Shown: positions 22,398 to 31,076 of the stretch, in pieces
Numbering within the stretch: position 1 is the first letter of the stretch
Layout: each line of letters opens with the position of its first letter
Assembly (NCBI GenBank): GCA_034359265.1
Contig: CP136890.1
Location: forward strand, 90,297,501-90,361,500
Reading direction: 5' to 3'
DNA: 64,000 nucleotides
From: Canna indica
Taxonomy: Eukaryota; Streptophyta; Magnoliopsida; Zingiberales; Cannaceae
Notes under the pieces: generated by a model
Told to the model about the DNA's origin: nothing
Databases searched by the model: none
What the model saw: only the letters and a program-made list of their open reading frames with translations
Program-made: the position numbers and the translations under genes

Positions 22398-24262
22398 TTA
22401 ATTAATTACACGTAAAACAATAGCTAGGTTATTAGACTGCTCCATTTTCTCATCAGGAGGGTCTAAAAGGGAGGTAGTCCTATGCCTCTTACTAGAGGAG
22501 GGGGCAGAAGGAAGAGCATAAGGCTCCTCTATAGGGTATCTTCCATCAGGAAGCTTCAGATGCTTATCCTTATTACTTTTTCCCTTACTATTAAGAGGAG
22601 GTTGCGCATTAAAAATTAATGAGACCTCCTGCACAAGTTGGTCAAAAGATTTTTGGATGCTATCTTTGTGTTTAGTCACCTTAGTGACACTTTTTCCTAA
22701 AGAAGAGCCATAAGAGGCCTTCGGTTGCTTAGATGTGTTATCAGTGGAGGTATGACCTCCAGCTTTGGTAAGTTTCTTACCAGGAGGGGTTTTGTTTCTA
22801 GATTCCTTAGGAATATATTTTAGATTGGGCTTAGGGTTATCCTTCCTAGTGGTATTTTTTTTTTTCAGAGTTTGCAACTTGGTTAAAAACTCTCTTAGAT
22901 TGATCCTTAGGGTTTTTTTGAAAGATTTGAGATGGTTGAGGGCCAGAGTTCTGGATAGGGGGCTTAGGTCTATTCTTTCTTCTTGCAACTTGAATCCAGG
23001 GCCCAAAAATAGGCTCTTCATTACTGATCGAATCAGGAGGGGGAATAGGAATTTCCTTAGGGGGGAGGGGTAGAGAGTTCAATATTGGAAGTTGAATTGG
23101 GTTTATGGTTAATTACCTTTGGATTATTAGAATAATTCATCTCATACAGATTGGGGCATGAAACCTCTCTATGACCTATCAGGCCACATTTAAAGCAAAT
23201 AATAGGTAAGTTTTCATATAAAATTGGTTGAAAAAACTCACAATCTGGAATGTTAATAACAACACCTTGCTTAATAGGTTTTGATAAATCAATTTCAATA
23301 CAAACTCTAACATACTTTCCTCTATTAAAATTAAAAGAGTGATTATCAATAGTGATCAATTTACCCAAACTGTTAGCAATTAATCCGACAGAAGTAGGGT
23401 TCCAGAGTTCCAAATGCAAAACATGTATTCTAACCCATACAGGGGCATGAGAAAAAGTTTCCAACCAAGGACGAAAAAATGATTTCCATGGAACCAATCT
23501 AATAACATCCCTCGGCAAGACCAAGGCCCGCCAGTGAGGATGTTAGTAGTCGCTTCCATGGAGGAAAAACGAAAGATAAAAAATCCATCTTCAATATCCA
23601 GGACATTTAAAAGGCCTACAGAAGACCAAAGATTCAAAGCCCAGCGAGAAACCACAGTTAAAGGGGGCGGTTTGCCCAAAAACTTGCCGATAAAGGACGC
23701 ATGCCATGGATCTTGTCATTGTTGAATTTGTTCAGTCGAGAAAGAGACCTTACCAAAGGAATTTGACTGGATCTGAGACAAGGTAGAAGATGTTACCGAT
23801 TTGGAGTCACTAGGGTTTGATCCTCAGAGGATCTGCGCCCAAGAGAGCGTGTTGGAGCCAGAGGAAGGAGGGTTGAGCTTGAGAGCCGTCAGCGGGGACA
23901 TCGGCCGACGCGTCTCTTCGGATGCTCCATTAGAGGAGGACGCCATTAGGTTAGGGTTTCCCTTCGGAGGTGAGGGATTTCTCTCAGTAGAGGCCAGATC
24001 TATAGTCGCATAGGCTTTAGAAACCATGGGGGGATCCCTCACTGAAGAAGAGAAGCCCAAATTTAGGGTTTGTGGAGGAACTCGAGAAGGTTTGAGAATA
24101 GGCTGCATCGGCCATGGAGACATCCTCGACAGAAAGGGGAGTGAACGGAGGAGGTTTCTGAGGAGAAGGAAGGGGATCATCAGGATGGAGAAGGGAATCG
24201 CCGGAAATCGCCACGGAAGTCGCCATAGTTGCCCTAGGGCACTCTCGCGACTCACGGGCCAT
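22398..24262 (-). pseudogene. LINE-1 ORF1 (gag-like, DUF4283 and zinc knuckle)
   Basis: Begins near ATG 24262 (MARESRECPRATMATSVAIS). A domain with LWSSVGLLNVLDIEDGFFIF and TGGPWSCRGM (about 23640-23500) is the DUF4283 type found in plant LINE ORF1 proteins. It is followed by a CCHC knuckle, CFKCGLIGHREVSC (about 23200-23155), and a Lys/Pro/Ser-rich tail to 22398. Such proteins bind the element RNA. Frameshifts lie near 24017, 23820-23700, 23450 and 23050. The tail would be disordered. Confidence 0.75.
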
Positions 24263-24283
24263 ATTTTGTATGTGAGTATAGTG

Positions 24284-24339
24284 TTATTTTTTCTTCTTCT
24301 TAACATCTAGTATTTTTAATTCATATTTAGAAGCAAATT
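24284..24339. repeat. Sliver of AT-rich repeat between the two LINEs, with LINE-2 target duplication
   Basis: TTAACATCTAGTATTTTTAA here matches 33000-33050. The copy ATATTTAGAAGCAAATT at 24323-24339 is the left LINE-2 target duplication. Both LINEs therefore landed within about 60 bp of each other in the same repeat. Confidence 0.65.
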
Positions 24340-24439
24340 CTTTTTTTACAAAATAAAAATCAAAAGAACAACGATTTAAATATGACAAGTATCTCTCAAA
24401 GCAAAACTAATCAAATTAGGCAGCCAATCATGATTTCAT

Positions 24440-24813
24440 TTAAAATTGTGTTCCATCTTTCTAGCATAGTGTGCTAGCCAATTCGCAGCTTTATTTCATT
24501 CCTGTCCAATAAATTAAAAAGCAATATGATCAAAATGGCCCGCATCCAACAAAATATCCTTAATAAGATTCTTAACTTTCCAAAAAGGCGTAGAAAACCC
24601 ATTACACATGTCAATAATCAATTTTGCATCAGATTCTATAATGATTTTATTCAGCTGCAGCTTATTGGATTTCTCCATAGCATGTTTTATAGCTAGAGTT
24701 TCATTAATAAGAACCGATGATTGATTATTAAATAAAGTAGAAGCATGAATCAAATTTCCATTATAATCTCTACAAACCGCAGCAAAAGCACCAGAATTAT
24801 TATGAGTATCCAC
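24440..24813 (-). pseudogene. LINE-2 RNase H domain
   Basis: Contains NNSGAFAAVCRDYNGNLIHA, NETLAIKHAMEKS and IIESDAKLIIDMC, the strand and acidic motifs of the plant RNase H-like domain, then NKAANWLAHYARKM after a stop at about 24510. Sequence from 24840 to 24980 continues the domain boundary with stops. Confidence 0.7.
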
Positions 24814-25049
24814 AAAGGCATCAACATTCCATTTAAAGATATCAGTACTATGCGGAAATTATTTACTACCAAAATTTTTTGATAAAGACTTGCCCTCAGA
24901 GCTGGACTGCAAGTAGTATCTGTAACAAAGGCAAGAACCATAGTAAAAATCACCCAAACTGAAGGCCTTGCATGTTAAAAAACAACTTGATTTCTAGCCC
25001 ATCAGATGAAATAAAAAGTATGGATTGAAACGAAGTGCAATCAAAACAT

Positions 25050-25965
25050 CTAAGGCAGTATAGATGTAATTTGAGAGGGCACGAAGTTCATACTAATATT
25101 CCAAGTCGGCGTCTTAATACTGTCAAATTTAGCATCCATTAAATCCCAAAGGGTCCTAGCTACCTCACACTCCAGAAAAATATGAATAATATTTCCTGGA
25201 CACCTGCCGCAAAGGACACACCCCGGAGAATCAATAATGCCAAAGCGATGTAATCTATCCGCAGTGGGAAGTTTTTTTAACAAAAAGTTTCCAAATAAAG
25301 TTTTTAACTCTAAGGATAACTTTAGCTTTCCAAATCAAATCCCACCTAGGAGGATTACAAAGGTTGATATTATCGATTCTAGTAATGAAATCATAAATAG
25401 ATTTTGAGCTAGCAATACCAATTTTATCAGGCCACCAAATCTAGTGATCATCTTCAAGATATCTAGGCAAAATGATTATGGCAATGGTTTCCGCAGTAAT
25501 AGGACCAAACACATCAATAAGCGAATTCAAATCTCAAATATTATTTTTAATAAATGAGCATACATTCCCGTTAAGATCAATCAATTTCATATTAATGAAT
25601 GTAGGTTTGTAAATCAAAGGGGAATAAAAAATCCAAGCATCAAAGAACACATTAGTTTTGTAACCAGAAACTATGAATCTAATGAAACCAGTCTTAATTT
25701 TCCTAATAGCAAGCATTAAAAGTTTCCAAAAGCCAATGCAGTTTTTAGCTTGAATGAGATTCCAAAGATCAATTTCAGAATATTTAGCCTTAAACACATC
25801 AATCCAAAGAAAATTATGATGAGTAAGAAGAAGATTAATCATTTTACCTACCAAAGCAAATATCATATTATTTAGCTCCCTAATGCCTAAACCCCCAACA
25901 GATCTAGGGGAAGTAACCTTGTCCCAAGAAATAAGATATATGAAACATTTTTTTATCAGCAACAA
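25050..25965 (-). pseudogene. LINE-2 zinc-binding region and linker
   Basis: At 25965-25534: SWDKVTSPRSVGGLGIRELN and HHNFLWIDVFKAKY, the segment after the reverse transcriptase. At 25283-25050: KLPTADRLHRFGIIDSPGCV, CVLCGRCPGNIIHIFLEC and ARTLWDLMDA, a clear zf-RVT domain with its Cys/His ligands. A frame break lies between 25534 and 25283. Confidence 0.8.
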
Positions 25966-26089
25966 AACTCCACAAACAATTCTTGAGGATGAAATTAATT
26001 TTATTGATTACAGAATTAAACATCCAATTGATACAAATAGAGTGTAAATAAACAGAATTCAAAACAGATCTAATAAGTACAATTCTACC

Positions 26090-26533
26090 TAGGGCTGTCT
26101 ATTCGGTTCAAATCGAATCAAACCGAATTAAACCAAACCAAAAAAAATTTCATACCGATATTTCAACCTGAATCCGAATCGAATTATGCCTAAACCGATC
26201 TAACCCGAACCAAAATTATTCGGTTCGGTTCGGTTTCCAACCCGAAAATCAAAATTTTAATTAATTTGATTAAAAATTAAAAATTATTACCCAATATCCA
26301 GTTACTTACCTGGGTTAAAAATTAAAAAATATATTATTTTTTAATTAATTCAATTTTTGGTTCGGGTCCGTTCTCGAAATCCGGGAATCGAATCCGAACC
26401 GAAACCCAAAATTTAGGTTCGATTCGGGTCAAGAATCGAACCTGCAATCGCTGAAACTGAACCGAACCGAATCGAAAAATTCAATTCGATTTGTCGGTTT
26501 GGTTCGGTGTGAACTGAACAATGGACACCTCTA
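26090..26533. mobile_element. hAT MITE with TTCGGTTCGG words
   Basis: 444 bp with ends TAGGGCTGTCTATTCGG and, in reverse, TAGAGGTGTCCATTGTTCAG. It is flanked by a perfect 8-bp target duplication ATTCTACC (26082-26089 and 26534-26541). Both subterminal regions are full of CCGAATCGAAC/TTCGGTTCGG variants. It interrupts the reverse transcriptase of LINE-2. Confidence 0.88.
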
Positions 26534-27928
26534 ATTCTACCAGCCTGAGAAAGGCAAGATCCCTTTCAACTATTAAGCTTACAACTAATCTTATCAATCA
26601 AAAACTTATAACTATTAGCAGGGAGTAACTTAGGACTAATTAAAGTACCTAAGTATTTAAAAGGAAGACTGCCAATTTTCACGTTGAACTTCCTAGAAAT
26701 CCTATAATTATTAGTAATTTTCTCATACACATTAAAAATCTCTAAGACATGCTTAACAGACTTATCATTAGCTCAAAAAAAAGGAGTATATCATTAACAT
26801 ACATCAAATGATTGATAGACAATGCATGTTTGATTATCGAAGTAATCTTACCACTAGATCCAGCTTGATTAAACATTATAAAAATTAAGTGACTAACTAC
26901 AATGTATAAGTAAAGAGAGATAGGATCTTCCTGTCTAATGCCACAGTTACTCTTGAAGTTACTAGAAGCCACACCATTAACCTTACAAGAGAAATTAACA
27001 GAAGAAATACAACTATAAATTCAGTTAACAAACTTCTTGGGAAAATTAAGCAAATGCATCATATTAACAATGGAACTCCAAGAAATCTTATCGTATGCTT
27101 TTCCTAAATCAATTTTAATAATAACTATAGGATTGTTTTCTTTTAGATTTGTTGATGGAATGAATAACCTTTTGAGATATCAATATGTTATCATGAATAG
27201 AACAACTCCCAATAAAAGCATATTGATTAGGGAAAATCAAATCATTAAGATACATCTTCATTCTATTAGCAAGAATTTTAGCAAGAATCTTTTAAGAAAC
27301 ATTACATAAAGCAATAGGTCTAAATTTCTTAACATTCTTAAGATTATCATTCTTAGGTTTGAACACAAAATTTTTTCCAATTTGAGGGAATAACAACATA
27401 AGCATGAAAGTAATTGAAAGCAGAAATAAAAGTAGTAGAAATATTTTTTCAATAAGCTTTGAAAAACTCAACAGTATACCCATTAATTAGGCCCTGGGCT
27501 CTTACCCAATCTCATAGACTTCATAGCACTGAAAATTTTCTCACTAGTAAACCGAGCAGTTAAACTATCATGAACATTAATCTAAATCCTGTTCATATTA
27601 GGGCAATGCATGATCTCAAAAAAATAGGATCACTAAAAGACCAAATACTATAATAATATTTAACAAAGCAATTACATATATCATCATTAGGAACGAAACA
27701 ATCAATACCATCAATAATACAAGAAATGAAATTTTTTCTCCTTCTAAGTTTAACAACATTCTAATAATATTTAGTATTTTTATCCCTTTCCCGAACCCAT
27801 TTGGTTTTAGCTAGACTCTACCATTTAATGTTCAACTGCATATTGAGAGCATAGGCCCTATTATAAAAGCAAGCCAACTGTAAAGTTTGAGCATCAGTTA
27901 ACACAATGCTGCTCTCCTTGAATTCTAA
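26534..27928 (-). pseudogene. LINE-2 reverse transcriptase
   Basis: Blocks: KTKWVRERDKNTKYY (27800), FKPKNDNLKNVKKFRPIALC (27340), FIGSCSIHDNILISQKVIHS (27230), GIRQEDPISLYLYIVV (26930) and SINHLMYVNDILLFFE (26820), then FNVKIGSLPFKYLGTLI (26670). The catalytic Tyr-Ala-Asp-Asp box reads Tyr-Val-Asn-Asp, so an essential Asp is lost, and there are several stops. The domain continues across the hAT MITE at 26090-26533 into 26089-25970. Confidence 0.8.
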
Positions 27929-28125
27929 TTTTTTAATGAATTATTAGATGAAAATGACCTCAACTTTTGCTAAATTTTTAATTTTGATCAATCCTTTGAT
28001 TGGTCTCAATTGCATATAAGAACTTTCGAATTGATTTCAATAATGACCATTCGTCTACGAACCGTGAGTATCGCTGTTATTTCGATGACGCAGTGATCCA
28101 AAAATAATTTCCACGCTCACCGCAC

Positions 28126-28804
28126 AGTAATACCCCGATTTAGTCCCACATTGAAAGTATGTTGGATGTGATGTTGGCTTATAAGGCTTGATGGGTGTGC
28201 TACCATCAACTTCAGCTTAAGCATTTTAATTAGACCAATATGTTGGTCTATGAAGTTGATGGGTCAGTTATCTCATCAAGCGGATTATAACAAATGGTAT
28301 CAGAGCAAGACCTAGTCCTAGGCATGGTGAGGGAGCCTATGTGAGAAAGGGCTGCCCAGGTGATGGGGTGGAGCCGCTACTAGGCTAGGCCTCACATGCC
28401 GCCGACTTGGGTGTGATTCTGGGCTATGTGTTAGACTTGAGTTGGATCTTGACGAGGACGTCAAGACATAAGTGGGGGAGATAGTAATACCTCGGTTTAG
28501 TCCCACATTGAAAGTATGTTGGATGTGATGTTGGCTTATAAGGCTTGATGGGTGTGCTACCATCAACTTCAGCTTAAGCATTTTAATTAGACCAATATAT
28601 TGGTCTATGAAGTTGATGGGTTAAGTGGGGGAGATAGTAATACCTCGGTTTAGTCCCACATTGAAAGTATGTTGGATGTGATGTTGGCTTATAAGGTTTG
28701 ATGGGTGTGCTACCATCAACTTCAGCTTAAGCATTTTAATTATACCAATATGTTGGTCTATGAAGTTGATGGGTCAGTTATCTCATCAAGCGGGTTGTAA
28801 CTCA
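28126..28804 (+). mobile_element. TRIM with three LTR copies
   Basis: LTR 1 at about 28127-28292 (AGTAATACCCCGATTTAGTC ... GCGGATTATAACA), primer-binding site TGGTATCAGAGC at 28295-28306 (initiator tRNA-Met type), about 180 bp of non-coding internal sequence, polypurine tract AAGTGGGGGAGAT, truncated LTR 2 (about 28494-28622), a second copy of the polypurine tract, and LTR 3 (about 28637-28804). The total of under 0.7 kb with no coding capacity defines a terminal-repeat retrotransposon in miniature. The extra LTR suggests recombination between copies. The LTRs carry no 5S rRNA-like segment. Confidence 0.8.
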
Positions 28805-29019
28805 TGTTAACTCTATACACGTAAGATTGCTTTTTAATATCAACTCGGGTCCCACCCCTCACTCACTCCCCCCTTCTTCATCTTCTTCTCGGCCACCCTC
28901 CGTTTCTCTCTCCGCTATAACTCCGGGATCAGCCGCTACGATGGGGCCGCTGGTGCTATTGGCGACGGAGCAGCTCCGATTCCTGGCGCGGGGCCATGCA
29001 TCACACGTCATCGACCCTG

Positions 29020-29556
29020 TGTGGTGCCGCGATGCCATCCCCACCCCACCCAAGGTCTCCTGCGGCAACCCGCCCACCCTTGTCGGCTTTGTTGCCAATA
29101 TTCGCCACCTGCTCCGGCGGCTACTACCGCATGAGGGATTCTACGGCAACTGTGTGTACCCAGATGGGGATCAAGGCAAGCGTCGAGAGGATCGGCGGCG
29201 CGACGCTGGTGAAAGTGATCGAGGTGATACGAGACGCGGTGGAGAGGATCGATGTCGGACATGTTCTTGAGTTGGGTGATGGGGGATTCAGGGGAGGATC
29301 CGTACAAGGTGCCGCTGGATTACGGGACGATGATGGTGTCAGATTGGAGCAGGTGGGCTTCGAGAAGGTGAACTACGACTGGGGAGAGCCGATACACGTG
29401 GCGCCGCTGAATGATGAGTGCAACTTCGTTGCTTCGTGCAGCTACCTACAGCCGTCGAAGCCCAGGCAGGGGATGCGATTGATGACGCGCTGCATGGAAA
29501 AGCAACATCTGTCTGCCTTCACTGGGGAGATGACCAAGTTTCTACCCCATAAATAA
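29020..29556 (+). pseudogene. Captured BAHD acyltransferase C-terminal fragment
   Basis: ANIRHLLRRLLPHEGFYGNC (about 29090-29155) and, in another frame, SVERIGGATLVKVIEVIRDA, GFEKVNYDWGEPIHVAPLND and RQGMRLMTRCMEKQHLSAF followed by a stop at 29554. YDWGE corresponds to the DFGWG-type motif near the C-terminus of BAHD enzymes, which transfer acyl groups from CoA thioesters to plant metabolites. The catalytic HxxxD half is not seen. At least one frameshift near 29160 and divergence at the N side mark it as a pseudogene fragment carried by the Pack-MULE. Confidence 0.8.
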
Positions 29557-29599
29557 ATTGAGGACGTTCATTTTCCAATATGAAATGTATGTATAATGT

Positions 29600-29940
29600 A
29601 TGCAATGTTGCCTTGATTCGATCGAGCATTAAGGAAAGAAGGGGGAGATGGACAAGTCTCTTCTCATTTGCCACGAAATGCTACGTGGTAGCTCTGCGTG
29701 GTAGAGAAAAAGGCGACGAAGAGTACATGAAGAAACTGTTCGACTCGGTTTGGAGTTCTGCATCAGGCGTGCACATCATGAACATGCTCATAGTGAAGCC
29801 CGTCAAGTTCCTGCTCAAGGTTTCATGGTCAACTGTGACCAGTTTGCTCAAAGGAGTGAAGAGGTCGTATGACCCCATTCCGAGAGCCGTCAGATGAATA
29901 GCAACCAGGAAGTGACGAACATGTGTACAGGATGAGCAGG
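29600..29940. other. Pack-MULE interior, unidentified
   Basis: A plus-strand ORF (29580-29897) includes SWSTVTSLLKGVKRSYDPIP, which I do not recognise. It could be another captured fragment or filler. No other feature is seen before the right arm begins near 29950. Confidence 0.3.
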
Positions 29941-30571
29941 ACAACAATGTTGGACAGGTGGAGTTCTTGGACAAGGAGTTCTTGGAAGCCCTAATGCGGC
30001 GGCAGCCGTCAGAGCAAGTGACGAGTATTGGCAGCAAAGTCGGCGAGGGTGGGCGGGTGGCCACGGGAGACCTTGAGTGGGTGGGGATGGCGTCGCGGCA
30101 CCACACAGGGTCGACGACGAGTGGTGCATGCCCTGCACCAGGAACCGGAGCTGCTCCCTCGCTTGAAGCACCAGCGGTCCCACCGTCGTGATGTTGGTCC
30201 GCAGTGTCTCGCCGACGATGGTCATCTGGTCCTTGGAGAGGCTGATTATGGAGTTACTATAGATGGCAGAGAGAGATGGAGGGCGACCGAGAAGAAGGCG
30301 GGGGAGAGAGAGAGTGAGTGAGGGGTGGGACCTGAGTTGATATTAAAAAGTTATGTTTATAGAGTTGACACGAACAGTGAGATATTTTAAATAATTTTCG
30401 GATCGCCGCGGTCAGTAAAATAACGACGATACTCATGATTCGTAGACGGAGAGTCATTATTGAAATTAATTCGAAAGTTCTTATATACAATTGAGATCAA
30501 TTAAATGATTGACTAAAATTAAAAAATTCGCAAAAATTGATGTCATTCTCGTCTAATAATTCTTTATTAAT

Positions 30572-31058
30572 CAAGTTATTATTTTCAACCACGTTCTCCT
30601 TAATTTTACCTAATCTATATCTATTTCAATAGGAAAGTTTCCCTCCAAGATAACCTAAATTTTTGATAATTAGATCTAAAGGAGAATCATTAGAGAATTA
30701 TTTTCAATTACTCCTAACAATGTCTCTAACATGAGGAATCTATTCAGAAATTTTGAAAATTAAAATTTCTATTTCTATGTTTAGAAGAGAGATTAATATC
30801 AGCAACAATAAGACAGTGATCAGAAGCAATCTTAGAAAGATGTTTAATTCTAGAGCTACCAAAATAAGAAAGCCAACTAACATTAACATAAGTTTTATCT
30901 AACCTAATCAAAATTCTATGACAATTTTTTCTATTATTACACCAAGTGTAGATAGGACTAATAAAACCTAGATCAATAAATTCACAATTAGAAACACAAT
31001 TTCTTAAATACATCACATTATTATAAGAGAAAAAGGCACACCACCTAATTTTTTTTTT
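30572..31058 (-). pseudogene. LINE-2 endonuclease fragment
   Basis: LRNCVSNCEFIDLGFISPIY, TWCNNRKNCHRILIRLDKTY and KHLSKIASDHCLIVADINLS are conserved C-terminal blocks of the LINE endonuclease, including the SDH motif. Sequence from 30740 down to 30572 runs toward the reverse transcriptase and resumes on the other side of the Pack-MULE at 27928. Confidence 0.75.
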
Positions 31059-31076
31059 GATATTTAGAATCAAATT

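Larger units (their letters stand above)
15928..24272 (-). mobile_element. LINE-1, minus strand, with an Athila-like LTR element fragment inside
   Basis: The outer boundaries are set by an 11-bp direct repeat TGAGTATAGTG at 15917-15927 and 24273-24283. A short T-run beside the left copy (15930-15938) is the poly(A) tail in reverse. Reading right to left: ORF1 (24262-22398), endonuclease and start of reverse transcriptase (22387-20886), foreign LTR sequence (20885-17474), then the zinc-binding and RNase H end (17465-16016). The reverse transcriptase core is missing, so the LTR insertion was probably followed by a deletion covering both elements. All ORFs have stops and frameshifts. It is a dead plant non-LTR retrotransposon of the type with a C-terminal RNase H. 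Confidence 0.8.
27938..30562. mobile_element. Pack-MULE with a BAHD acyltransferase fragment
   Basis: Terminal inverted repeats of about 190 bp start GAATTATTAGATGAAAATGA at the left and end TCATTCTCGTCTAATAATTC at the right. The flanking 9-bp duplication is TTTTTTAAT (27929-27937) against TTTATTAAT (30563-30571), one mismatch. Inside the terminal repeats the arms go on: GC-rich sequence at about 28822-29140 is repeated in reverse at about 29975-30350, so captured coding DNA is part of the inverted repeat. No transposase. A TRIM lies in the left arm. The 9-bp duplication and long arms fit Mutator-like elements. Confidence 0.8.
24340..31059 (-). mobile_element. LINE-2, minus strand, split by a hAT MITE and a Pack-MULE
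   Basis: Bounded by a 17-bp direct repeat, ATATTTAGAAGCAAATT at 24323-24339 and ATATTTAGAATCAAATT (one mismatch) at 31060-31076, with a T-run at the left as the reversed tail. Coding order from right to left: endonuclease (31058-30740), reverse transcriptase (27928-26600), linker and zinc-binding region (25965-25050), RNase H (24813-24440). It lacks ORF1 and the endonuclease N-terminus, so it was 5'-truncated on insertion. Removing the hAT MITE and the Pack-MULE restores a continuous LINE of about 3.6 kb. Confidence 0.8.

Noticed and set aside
28126..28804. Cassandra-type TRIM with 5S rRNA in the LTR
   Set aside because: The LTRs lack the 5S internal promoter boxes; it is a different TRIM family.
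29681..30106. Minus-strand ORFs in the Pack-MULE right arm as a separate gene
   Set aside because: They are the inverted copy of the captured BAHD-containing arm at 28.9-29.1 kb.
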